DNA from: SMAG-U1939 sp035763125
GTDB lineage: Bacteria > Chloroflexota > Ktedonobacteria > Ktedonobacterales > JADMIN01
Direction: 5' to 3'
Assembly (NCBI GenBank): GCA_035763125.1
Contig: DASUBU010000208.1
Coordinates: forward strand, 1-39,655
Length of the DNA: 39,655 bases
Below are positions 7,044-14,202 of the stretch, piece after piece. Position 1 is the stretch's first letter, and the number at the start of each line of letters is the position of its first letter. The notes beneath the pieces are model-generated. The model did not search any database. It saw nothing but the letters and a program-made list of their open reading frames with translations, and had not been told where the DNA came from. A program made the position numbers and the translations under genes.

Positions 7044-8075
7044 ATGAAGCAACAGCCTCTGAGCGCACGCACGCTGAAGATCGCCTGGCCGCTCCTCCTA
7101 CTCGCCGCGGCGACGGTGTTTCCGCTCGTGGCCGACCCTGCCATGGGCAACGTCGCCGTCCTGACCCTGCTCTACGCGGCGGCCGCTGTGTCGTGGAATA
7201 TCTTCTCCGGCTACACCGGCTACATTTCGCTTGGACACGCAACCTTCTTCGGCTTCGGGGCCTATACCATGGCGATCATCTCAGTGAATCAGCACCTCCC
7301 CGGCGGATTCGGCCTCTTTCTGCTGGTGCCGGTGGCCGGGGTCGTTGCCGCGCTCGTCGCCATCCCCATCGGATGGATTTTGTTGCGCACGCGCGGTCAT
7401 GCCTTCGTCATCATCACGCTGATCACCGTGTTCATCTTTCAGCTGCTCGCCACCAACCTGCGCGGCCTGACCGAAGGCTCCGCCGGGATCTTCCTGCCGT
7501 TCACCGGCTTTGACCCAGACTGGTTTCTCCTGCCGTTCTACTACATCGAGCTTGGGGTGCTGGTCCTGGCGGTCCTCGTGTCATGGTACATTCGCAACTC
7601 GAAGTACGGGCTAGGGCTGCTCGCCATCCGCGACGACGAGGACCGCGCTGAGGGCCTGGGCGTGCGCACCGGCGGCAGCAAGCTGATCGCGCTCATTATC
7701 TCCGCCTTCTTCATGGGCATGGTCGGCGCGATTCATGCCTATTTCCTCGGCGCGGTCTATCCCCAGCAAGTCTTCGATCCCGCTCTGACCATCATCATCG
7801 TCCTGATGGCGTTCCTGGGCGGCCTGGGCACGCTCTCAGGCCCTATCCTTGGCGCGGTGGTCCTCGAGGTTGCCCAACAGTATTTCGGTCTGAATTCGCA
7901 GATCGGGTACTACCAGATCGTCCTCGGCGCGCTGTTCCTGATCGTTATGCTGCTGCTGCCGCAAGGCATCGTCCGCTCGCTCGCCAGGCTATGGAACGCG
8001 TGGCGTGTGCGCAGCGGCGCCGGCGGCAGTCCCGTGGCGCCGGAGCGCCAGCCGGCCGTCGTGGAGAAAGGGTGA
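7044..8075 (+). CDS. LIV-type ABC transporter permease (LivM family)
   Basis: The product is 343 residues with about nine to ten membrane segments. Typical LivM motifs are SGYTGYISLGHATFFGFGAY near residue 55, GLLAIRDDEDRAEGLGV in the middle and IVLMAFLGGLGTLSGPILGA near residue 255. It pairs with the LivH-like protein to form the translocation pathway in the cytoplasmic membrane. ATG 7044 has GGAG 9 nt upstream. An alternative ATG at 7023 overlaps the previous stop (ATGA) and would add seven residues through translational coupling. The C-terminal tail is polar and rich in Arg and Pro, and ends 10 nt before the first ATPase gene. Confidence 0.87.
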   Translation: MKQQPLSARTLKIAWPLLLLAAATVFPLVADPAMGNVAVLTLLYAAAAVSWNIFSGYTGYISLGHATFFGFGAYTMAIISVNQHLPGGFGLFLLVPVAGVVAALVAIPIGWILLRTRGHAFVIITLITVFIFQLLATNLRGLTEGSAGIFLPFTGFDPDWFLLPFYYIELGVLVLAVLVSWYIRNSKYGLGLLAIRDDEDRAEGLGVRTGGSKLIALIISAFFMGMVGAIHAYFLGAVYPQQVFDPALTIIIVLMAFLGGLGTLSGPILGAVVLEVAQQYFGLNSQIGYYQIVLGALFLIVMLLLPQGIVRSLARLWNAWRVRSGAGGSPVAPERQPAVVEKG

Positions 8076-8085
8076 GGTCGGGCGA

Positions 8086-8817
8086 ATGAGTCTCCTCGAA
8101 GTCCATGGCGTCTCCAAAGCCTACGGCGGCATCCACGCCCTCGATGCGTGCTCGCTCGCGGTCGAGCAAGGCTCGATCACCGGGCTGATCGGCCCCAATG
8201 GCTCAGGCAAGACGACGCTCTTCAACGTCATCACTGGTTACGAGCAGCCAGACACAGGTAGAGTCAGCTTTCAGGGAGCCGACATTACCAATGCCGGCCC
8301 CAGCAAGATCTTCGGCATGGGGTTGGGCCGCACCTTCCAGCTTGTGCGCATCTTCCCGCGGCTGACCGTCATGGAGAACATGCACATCGCCGTGCAGCGC
8401 CGCGGCATCCGCTCGCTGCTGCATCGCTGGAGCGCGCCGCACGAGCGCGCGCACGCGCAAGAGCTGCTCGATTTTGTGGGCATCTCGCACCTCAGCGACG
8501 CGCCTGCCGAGAACCTCTCTTACGGCCAGAAGAAGCTGCTCGAATTCGCGATGATTCTGATCGCCGCGCCCGAGGTGGTGCTGCTGGACGAGCCGGCGGG
8601 CGGCGTCAACCCGACCCTGGCAGCTCAGCTCACCGACCGCATCAAGACGCTCAACCAGCGCGGCGTCACGTTCCTCATCGTCGAGCACAACATGGAGTTT
8701 GTCATGAGCCTGTGCGACAAGGTCGCCGTTATGCATCGCGGCTCGCTGCTCACGGAGGGTGAGCCGGCCCAGGTGCGCGGGAACCCCGCCGTGCTCGAAG
8801 CCTATCTAGGAGACTGA
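8086..8817 (+). CDS. LIV-type ABC transporter ATPase (LivG family)
   Basis: The product is 243 residues. It has Walker A GPNGSGKTT (about residues 36-44), the signature LSYGQKK, Walker B VVLLDEPAGGVNP and the switch histidine in IVEHNMEF. The GVNP stretch after Walker B and the long insert with IFPRLTVMENM are typical of LivG rather than LivF. It hydrolyses ATP on the cytoplasmic face to drive uptake through the two permeases. ATG 8086 lies 10 nt after the preceding stop with GGTCGGGC in between, a weak site that may depend on coupling. The next ATPase starts 4 nt after its stop, so the two are surely co-transcribed. Confidence 0.88.
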   Translation: MSLLEVHGVSKAYGGIHALDACSLAVEQGSITGLIGPNGSGKTTLFNVITGYEQPDTGRVSFQGADITNAGPSKIFGMGLGRTFQLVRIFPRLTVMENMHIAVQRRGIRSLLHRWSAPHERAHAQELLDFVGISHLSDAPAENLSYGQKKLLEFAMILIAAPEVVLLDEPAGGVNPTLAAQLTDRIKTLNQRGVTFLIVEHNMEFVMSLCDKVAVMHRGSLLTEGEPAQVRGNPAVLEAYLGD

Positions 8818-8821
8818 GATC

Positions 8822-9553
8822 ATGTTGCTGCAGCTCGACGGCGTCTACGCTGGCTACGGCGGGGGCGATGTGCTCAGGGGCGTTGACCTCGGCGTAGAGA
8901 AAGGCTCGATCACCTGCATCGTCGGACCCAACGGCGCGGGCAAATCCACCGTGATGGCCACCATCAGCGGCTTGCTCAAGCCGCGCCTGGGCGACGTCAC
9001 CTTCGACGGCAAGTCCATTCGTGGGCTGAACCCGCGGCACGTGCTGGGTCGCGGCCTGGCGCTGGTGCCGCAGGCACACAGCCTCTTCCCAGCCTTGACG
9101 GTGCACGAGAACGTCGAGCTGGGCGGCTACATGCTCAACGACGCTGCCCTCGCGCGACGCCGGCTCGCCGAGGTCGAGGAGCTCTTCCCGATCGTCAAAG
9201 AGCGTGCCAGCGAAAAGGCGGGTAGCCTCTCCGGCGGACAGCAGCGCCAGGTGGAGTTCGCTCGCTCGCTGATGCTGGATCCCGCCCTGGTGATGCTCGA
9301 CGAGCCTTCGATGAGCCTGGATCCCAGGACGGCCAAAGAGATGTTCAAGACTGTCAAGACCATGAACGAGGCTGGCCGCACCGTCCTGCTGGTCGAGCAG
9401 AACGTTCGCAGCGGCCTGGGCGTCGCCACGCACGGCGTGGTGATGGAGAGCGGGCGCGTCCGGCTGACCGGCCCCGCACAGGACATCCTCAACAATCCGG
9501 AGATCAGCGCACTCTATCTGGGCGGCACACTCGAAGACTCTCGCGCTGGCTGA
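8822..9553 (+). CDS. LIV-type ABC transporter ATPase (LivF family)
   Basis: The product is 243 residues. It has Walker A GPNGAGKST (about residues 37-45), the signature LSGGQQRQ, Walker B LVMLDEPSMSLDP and LLVEQNV as switch region. The GYGGGDVLRGVDL start and ALVPQAHSLFPALTVHENV are typical of LivF. It forms the second nucleotide-binding subunit of the importer with the LivG-like protein. ATG 8822 follows the previous stop by 4 nt (GGAGACTGAGATC precedes it, with GGAG inside the upstream coding end). The next gene, an M24 protein, begins 62 nt downstream on the same strand. Confidence 0.88.
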   Translation: MLLQLDGVYAGYGGGDVLRGVDLGVEKGSITCIVGPNGAGKSTVMATISGLLKPRLGDVTFDGKSIRGLNPRHVLGRGLALVPQAHSLFPALTVHENVELGGYMLNDAALARRRLAEVEELFPIVKERASEKAGSLSGGQQRQVEFARSLMLDPALVMLDEPSMSLDPRTAKEMFKTVKTMNEAGRTVLLVEQNVRSGLGVATHGVVMESGRVRLTGPAQDILNNPEISALYLGGTLEDSRAG

Positions 9554-9615
9554 CACCGCGCGACGTACCGATCTGCACCACCCATTGCGCCGCCTTCCAG
9601 GGAGGCTTGTGGTCC

Positions 9616-10779
9616 ATGAGCGACGACACCGCCCACACGCATCCGCGATTCTCCGACGCCGAGCTCGCGCGACGCCATGCCGCCGTGCGCGGCATTCTGG
9701 CCGAGGAGGGCCTCGACGCGCTGCTCGTCTACGGCACGGCCAGCGGCTTCTCCGAGGTGCAGTATCTCTCGGACTTCCGCACGGTACGCGAAGCGTATCT
9801 GGTCCTCCCCGCCGAGGGCGAGCCGACGTTGCTGGTCCAGTACTTCAACCACGTGCCCTACGCGCGTCGCCGGGCGCGCGTCGCCGACGTGCGCTGGGCC
9901 GGCCCGCAGGATCTCTCCACGCTCGTCGCGCATCTGGCCGAGCGGGGCTTGGGCGAGCGGCGCATCGGACTGGTCGGCGGGCTGCCGTGGCAGCAGTATG
10001 CCGCCCTGCGCGCTAGCCTGCCGCGAGCGCTGCTCTCCGACGTGACAGCGACGTTTCAGCGCCTGCGGCTCGTCAAGAGCGAGGAGGAGCTGGCCTTTCT
10101 GCGGCGCGGCGCCGCACTCAGCGATTTGGCGATGGAAGCGCTTGAGCGCGAGGTGCGGCCGGGCATCGCCGAGTACGAGCTGGCCGCCATTGTCGAGGGC
10201 GCCTACCTGCCGCTTGGCGGGCACACGCACATTCACTACATGGGGACGACGCCGATGCGCGATCCGAGCCTATGCGTCCCGGCTCAGATTCAGTCCGACC
10301 GCGTGTTGCAGGCGGGCGACGTACTGATTACCGAGATCAGCGCCCAGTACGACGGCTATCCGGGCCAGATCCTGCGCTCCTTCAGCATCGGCGAGCCGCC
10401 GACGGCTGAGTACCAGCGCATGCACGACCTGGCCGTGCGCGTGTTCGAGCGCATCGCGGGCGTCGTGCGGCCAGGTGCGACGGTGGAGGAGGTGCTCGAC
10501 GCGGCCGACGAGATCCACGAGGCTGGCTACACCATCTGCGACGATCTGCTGCACGGCTTCGGCGGCGGCTACTTCGTCCCGCACGTCCGCACGAAACAGA
10601 CCGGCGGCACACGCAATCCCGGCTTTGTCTTCGCAGAGAACATGACCTTCGTGATCCAGCCGAACGTCATCACACCGGACGAGCGCATGGGCGTGCAGGT
10701 GGGCGAGCTGCTGCGGGTCACACGCACGGGCGTGGAGTCACTGCACCAGTATCCCATGCGCTTCACCCGCTGCGGGTAA
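9616..10779 (+). CDS. Creatinase-like M24 family protein (copy 3)
   Basis: The product is 387 residues with an N-terminal creatinase-type domain and a C-terminal M24 domain, shorter than the two copies at 1589-4244 and clearly diverged from them. The metal-ligand positions read Glu240, Gln251, His313, Gln348 and Gly-Glu near residue 364. The Glu/Gln replacement of the Asp pair, with the same 11-residue spacing, is shared with the other two. The first Glu ligand is also lost here, which argues further against a normal two-metal site. ATG 9616 has CAGGGAGG 10 nt upstream; TTG 9607 is too close to it. It is the last gene of the LIV operon, so its substrate is probably what the transporter brings in. 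Confidence 0.82.
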   Translation: MSDDTAHTHPRFSDAELARRHAAVRGILAEEGLDALLVYGTASGFSEVQYLSDFRTVREAYLVLPAEGEPTLLVQYFNHVPYARRRARVADVRWAGPQDLSTLVAHLAERGLGERRIGLVGGLPWQQYAALRASLPRALLSDVTATFQRLRLVKSEEELAFLRRGAALSDLAMEALEREVRPGIAEYELAAIVEGAYLPLGGHTHIHYMGTTPMRDPSLCVPAQIQSDRVLQAGDVLITEISAQYDGYPGQILRSFSIGEPPTAEYQRMHDLAVRVFERIAGVVRPGATVEEVLDAADEIHEAGYTICDDLLHGFGGGYFVPHVRTKQTGGTRNPGFVFAENMTFVIQPNVITPDERMGVQVGELLRVTRTGVESLHQYPMRFTRCG

Positions 10780-10915
10780 CGCCGGCATGCGCTAGCTGAG
10801 TCATTTGAGACGCCAGAGGCTCAGCCTGAACCGGAGCCGTGATGAGTGGCACTGAGCGCTGCCGACGACGGAGGCCTTCCGCACACGATGGCGCCCAGAC
10901 ACTCCTGGCCAGCAG

Positions 10916-11383
10916 TCAACGTGCCGCCTCCTCACGCAAGAACTGATCAACGCGCGCACCAATTGCGTCGCGCACGCGCCGGAACGCGGCAAGTCGCTCC
11001 TCCTCCGTGCCTGCGGCCGCGCTTGGGTCAGGAAAGCTCCAATGTACTTGCCGCCTCGCGCCTGGAAAGAACGGACACGCCTCCGCCGCATCGTCGCAGA
11101 CCGTGACGACGAGGTCAGGTGATTGGCCAATGAACTCGTCCATGCTCTTAGCGCGATGGCCAGCCGCATCGCTCATGTCGATACCCACCTCGGCCATGGC
11201 GCGGATTGCCAGCGGATGAACACCTCGCGGGTGCGTGCCCGCGCTGAAGGCAGCATAGCGATCACCAGCGCGCGCATGCAGAAAGCCTTCGGCCATCTGG
11301 GAGCGCGACGAGTTGTGTGTGCAGAGGAAGAGGACACGCTTTCTTCTGGCAGCAGGCGCCTCTTCGCCGGGTTGTCGCTCCAC
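10916..11383 (-). CDS. arsC: Arsenate reductase, low-molecular-weight phosphatase type
   Basis: The product is 155 residues. It starts its fold with VLFLCTHNSSRSQMAEG, where CTHNSSR (Cys21-Arg27) is the CX5R anion-binding loop of thioredoxin-coupled ArsC and low-molecular-weight tyrosine phosphatases. Further Cys residues in VTVCDDAAEACPFFPG match the redox pair region of Bacillus-type ArsC. SFPDPSAAAGTEEE is the usual DP-containing segment. It reduces arsenate to arsenite in the cytoplasm. GTG 11383 is chosen because AGAGGAG (11393-11399) lies 8 nt upstream; longer frames upstream would run into the aquaporin gene. It starts 16 nt after that gene's stop, as the last gene of an arsR, aquaporin, arsC cluster. 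Confidence 0.9.
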   Translation of the reverse strand: MERQPGEEAPAARRKRVLFLCTHNSSRSQMAEGFLHARAGDRYAAFSAGTHPRGVHPLAIRAMAEVGIDMSDAAGHRAKSMDEFIGQSPDLVVTVCDDAAEACPFFPGARRQVHWSFPDPSAAAGTEEERLAAFRRVRDAIGARVDQFLREEAAR

Positions 11384-11399
11384 GCGAGACACTCCTCTC

Positions 11400-12320
11400 T
11401 CAACCGGCATTCGGGGGCACCGCATGGTCCCTCTCTGTCGTATCAGGGGCCGTGGCGTACCGGTCAGATGGCCTGGCGGCAACGAGGGTAGCTGTGCGCA
11501 GCCAGCTATACAGCAGTGCTGCCAGCGCTGCACCCAGGGGTGGGGCAAGCAGATAGACCCACAGGGAGGTCCAGGTGCCGCCGACCAGTGCCGGCCCGAG
11601 CGATCGCGCCGGATTCATCGAAGCGCCGCTGATCGGGCCTGCGAAGAGCGCCTCCAGCCCCACGGTGGCGCCGATGGCAATGGCGGCCGCCTGGCCGACG
11701 GCGCGTGTGTCGGTTGCCACGGCCATGATGACGAACATCAAGAAGAAGGTGAGCAGCGCCTCCAGCCCGAATGACTGCCATGCGCCTCCGCTCCCGGCCG
11801 GGAGCGTTGCGCCGAGGTGAGCGACATCGCCGAGCAGGAGACGTAAGCATGCGGCGGCCGCCGTCGCACCGACAACCTGCGCGAGCCAGTAGCCAGCCAG
11901 CCTCCGCACCGGGAAGTGTCGCGCGAGGACGAAGCCGAGCGTGACGGCCGGATTGAGGTGCGCGCCGCTGATGTGACCGGTCGCGTAGATCATCGCCGCG
12001 ATGATGAGTCCGAAGACGAGGCCGACACCAACGTGGGTCACCTGTCCCCCGGACAGCGCGTCAATCATGATGGCCCCACAGCCAGCGAACACCAGGCCGA
12101 ATGTGCCGATGCATTCGGCGACATAGGCCGGAAACCATGCAGGTGACCCAGCCGATGAAGGCGATCCTCGAACGATCGGGGCGCGTTCGCGGTGTCCAGT
12201 CCTTTGACGAGAGGGGTCGAAGCGCCTGCCTATCCCAGCAGCATCGTTAGCAGCGCCGAGGTGCGGTGCGCCAGTCCAATCGCTAGCTGCGCCCAAGCCT
12301 GGCGCATCTTCTAGCGTCAC
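11400..12320 (-). CDS. Aquaglyceroporin, probable arsenite channel
   Basis: The product is 306 residues and belongs to the MIP family, with six membrane helices and two half-helices. The two NPA boxes are in SGAHLNPAVT (about 123-125) and SGASMNPARS (about 236-238). About 60 polar residues precede the first helix. GTG 12320 is chosen because GGAGG lies 8 nt upstream; an upstream GTG at 12398 would put the start inside an operator palindrome. MIP channels pass neutral solutes and, in the GlpF/AqpS group, As(OH)3. In Sinorhizobium meliloti an aquaglyceroporin (AqpS) sits between arsR and arsC and releases arsenite made by ArsC. The gene order here is the same, so the same role is inferred. Selectivity-filter residues were not assigned. 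Confidence 0.85.
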   Translation of the reverse strand: MTLEDAPGLGAASDWTGAPHLGAANDAAGIGRRFDPSRQRTGHRERAPIVRGSPSSAGSPAWFPAYVAECIGTFGLVFAGCGAIMIDALSGGQVTHVGVGLVFGLIIAAMIYATGHISGAHLNPAVTLGFVLARHFPVRRLAGYWLAQVVGATAAAACLRLLLGDVAHLGATLPAGSGGAWQSFGLEALLTFFLMFVIMAVATDTRAVGQAAAIAIGATVGLEALFAGPISGASMNPARSLGPALVGGTWTSLWVYLLAPPLGAALAALLYSWLRTATLVAARPSDRYATAPDTTERDHAVPPNAG

Positions 12321-12368
12321 AGTGGTCACCTCCGATAACTCTCCGCTAGTGCGCTTCGCACCAGCCAG

Positions 12369-12390
12369 TATCTCAATGGTGCTTGAGATA
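12369..12390. promoter_or_regulatory. ArsR-type operator 2
   Basis: TATCTCAA-N6-TTGAGATA is a perfect 8-bp inverted repeat in the gap between arsR and the aquaporin gene. Arm sequence and spacer length match the site in front of arsR. It lies about 50 bp upstream of the chosen aquaporin start, so the channel and reductase may have their own ArsR-controlled promoter. I did not find a convincing -35/-10 pair for it. Confidence 0.65.
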
Positions 12391-12448
12391 TCTGACACAC
12401 GCCCACACCGTGCTGAGCAGGTGCATGCATCTCAAACACCTCAGACAG

Positions 12449-12934
12449 TCAAGTACTCGGAGACCGCGCGGACCGATGATCGTATGCCGTAGCGGAGCGG
12501 CGACGCGGCATGATGGGTGGCTGCGGAAGCTGTGAAGCTCCCACAGCGGCGGGGCCGCATGTCGGTGTGCGCGTGCCAATCGTCTGAGGATCAAAGAGTG
12601 TACCCAGCACGGTTGAGATGCGACCAAATGCGACCCCATCCAGCTGATAGTAGACCCAACGCGCATCCGACGGGTCGCGCCGGTCCTGGACGAGGCGGGC
12701 GCGACGCAACACACCCAGATGATGTGACACCAGGTTCTCGGCGATGTCGAGCTCGGCCGCCAGCTCGCAGACACACGCCTCCCCTCGGCGGAGCAGCAAA
12801 TACAGGCGCAGCCGCGTCGGATCGCCCAGCACCCGCAGGAGGCGAGCAAGCGCCTCTCCTGCCGTCCAAGCGTCGTCGGTGTCAGCATCTCTTCCGTGCA
12901 GATCGAGATCCTGCACCTTCCGTGGATTGCTCAT
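12449..12934 (-). CDS. arsR: ArsR-family metalloregulator
   Basis: The product is 161 residues from ATG 12934. The winged-helix domain runs from ALARLLRVLGDPTRLRLYLL to RWVYYQLDG. The recognition helix region includes EACVCELAAELDIAENLVSHHLG, the ArsR metal-binding box (ELCVCDL in the classic proteins), so two Cys are positioned to bind arsenite or antimonite. It should repress the cluster and leave the DNA on metal binding. A Gly/Pro/Arg-rich tail of about 50 residues follows. The start is uncertain: ATG 12934 lacks a strong ribosome site, and ATG 13018 has GGAG only 2 nt away but lies well placed after the predicted promoter. Palindromic operators flank the gene on both sides. Confidence 0.88.
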   Translation of the reverse strand: MSNPRKVQDLDLHGRDADTDDAWTAGEALARLLRVLGDPTRLRLYLLLRRGEACVCELAAELDIAENLVSHHLGVLRRARLVQDRRDPSDARWVYYQLDGVAFGRISTVLGTLFDPQTIGTRTPTCGPAAVGASQLPQPPIMPRRRSATAYDHRSARSPST

Positions 12935-13039
12935 CGCTATCAGTTGCGCACTTTCACCTGGCTGGCCAAGCAGGTGTTCCTGATTACGCACGGTCGTGCT
13001 GCTGTGCGGCCGTAGCATCGCTCCGACCCGCGTGCTACG

Positions 13040-13057
13040 TCTCAATATCCGTTGAGA
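13040..13057. promoter_or_regulatory. ArsR-type operator 1
   Basis: TCTCAA-N6-TTGAGA, the same arms and spacer as the site at 12369-12390. It abuts and overlaps by one base the predicted -10 box of the arsR promoter, the classic position for autorepression. Confidence 0.65.
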
Positions 13058-13086
13058 TATTAGCCGCAGGCGCTCGTTCGCGTCAA
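13057..13086 (-). promoter_or_regulatory. Predicted arsR promoter
   Basis: On the minus strand TTGACG (13081-13086) and TAATAT (13057-13062) are 18 bp apart. The -10 box touches ArsR-type operator 1. Expected transcription start is near 13050. Confidence 0.6.
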
Positions 13087-13156
13087 TCGGCACCGGACAG
13101 TGCAGTCACGAGGACCCACAGGACGCTATTAGTGAAAGAGCCAGATGTGAGGGCAT

Positions 13157-13927
13157 CTACCCCAATTGCTGCTTGAGCCGCAGCTGGTAGGCCGGGTTGT
13201 ATTGCCGGTCGCAGCGTCCGCACGAGACGGGACGGGTGTAGCGCCGCACACGCGGATACTCCTTGAGGCAGCGCGGGCACTCGAAGACATACTTATACGG
13301 GCGCTTCTCGCGCAGGGCCGCCTCGCGGCGCTCCGTCTCCTCGCGCAGCTGGGCCCGCAGCACCTCCGGATCGCGCTCGGTGACTGCCGCCTCGTCCACG
13401 GAGATCGCGTCGTAGCCGTGGCAGCGGTGCTTGCGCGGATTGCCCGAGACTCGGTCGGCCAGGTGAATCAGCTCGTGCGCCACCGTGACCTCGATGCCCA
13501 GCGGCAGTAGATCAGGCTCGATGAAGATCAGATGGCGGTAGTCGCCGGCGATGGCCGGACCAGCATCGCCATCCGTGGCGCTCAGCACGTCGGAGGGCTC
13601 GTCGAAGCCCGGCAGCGCTGGCTGGACCCGCGTGGCGACCGCGGCGGTCAGCGTCGCACGGGCCGCCTCGCCCCTGCCGTTCGCGCCGGGTGTCGGCAGG
13701 TAGCAGTAGCAGCCGAGCGCCAGCGGATTGAGCCGCTTGCCGGTCCAGCGGTGGAACTCGGCACGGTCGTCCGTCACCGCCAGCCTGCGGACCTCAGCGG
13801 GTGGCAGTTGGAGCTTGGCCCAGTAATGCTCCAGCCACTGCGCGACATCTGAGCCTGCGTTGACGAGCGGCAGCAGCGTGCTATCCGGTGGCTGCGGCAA
13901 GCGGTTGCGGTTTGCTCTCGTGGTCAT
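13157..13927 (-). CDS. SprT-like zinc metalloprotein
   Basis: The product is 256 residues. A zinc-metallopeptidase motif HELIH lies in VTVAHELIHLADR (about residue 155), with a downstream His-rich segment (RKHRCHGYDAI) that could give the third ligand. The C-terminus has a zinc ribbon: ECPRC, then SCGRC about 15 residues later. HExxH plus a C-terminal Cys4 ribbon is the layout of the SprT family, which includes human Spartan. The N-terminal half is not recognised. ATG 13927 is chosen because the conserved-looking part begins there; GGAGG precedes it at only 2 nt, so the start could be further upstream. A role in protein degradation or DNA-protein repair is possible from the family but not shown. 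It is probably monocistronic. Confidence 0.6.
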   Translation of the reverse strand: MTTRANRNRLPQPPDSTLLPLVNAGSDVAQWLEHYWAKLQLPPAEVRRLAVTDDRAEFHRWTGKRLNPLALGCYCYLPTPGANGRGEAARATLTAAVATRVQPALPGFDEPSDVLSATDGDAGPAIAGDYRHLIFIEPDLLPLGIEVTVAHELIHLADRVSGNPRKHRCHGYDAISVDEAAVTERDPEVLRAQLREETERREAALREKRPYKYVFECPRCLKEYPRVRRYTRPVSCGRCDRQYNPAYQLRLKQQLG

Positions 13928-14129
13928 GTCCTCCGCGCAACGTCCGAGCCCTCGGGCGTCACGTCCCCCCTTCCTGCCCAATGTGACTGCCACAAATGAC
14001 CGCGAAGTGTCCCCGACCGGCCAGTGTCCCACCGCCATCCTCGCGCGCGTCACGGGTCTGCGAGAGCCATCTCGCTCGCCACGAGGAGAGCGCCATCCAA
14101 CCGGCCAAAAATCCTCAAATAAAGCGGAC

Positions 14130-14154
14130 TGACGCCGCTTCTTCGGCGGCGTCA
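14130..14154 (-). terminator. Terminator-like hairpin
   Basis: TGACGCCGC pairs perfectly with GCGGCGTCA (9 bp) across a 7-nt loop. On the minus strand it lies about 50 nt after the stop of the gene at 14203-15708 and is followed at some distance by T-rich sequence (TTTATTT, then ATTTTT). It probably ends that transcript. Confidence 0.55.
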
Positions 14155-14202
14155 TCTATAGTAACGCGCGATGCGCAGTAGAGTATCAGGTGTGCCATTC
14201 GG

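Noticed and set aside
10780..10915. Possible terminator between the third M24 gene and arsC
   Set aside because: I could find only short imperfect pairings and no U-tract, so no terminator is called.
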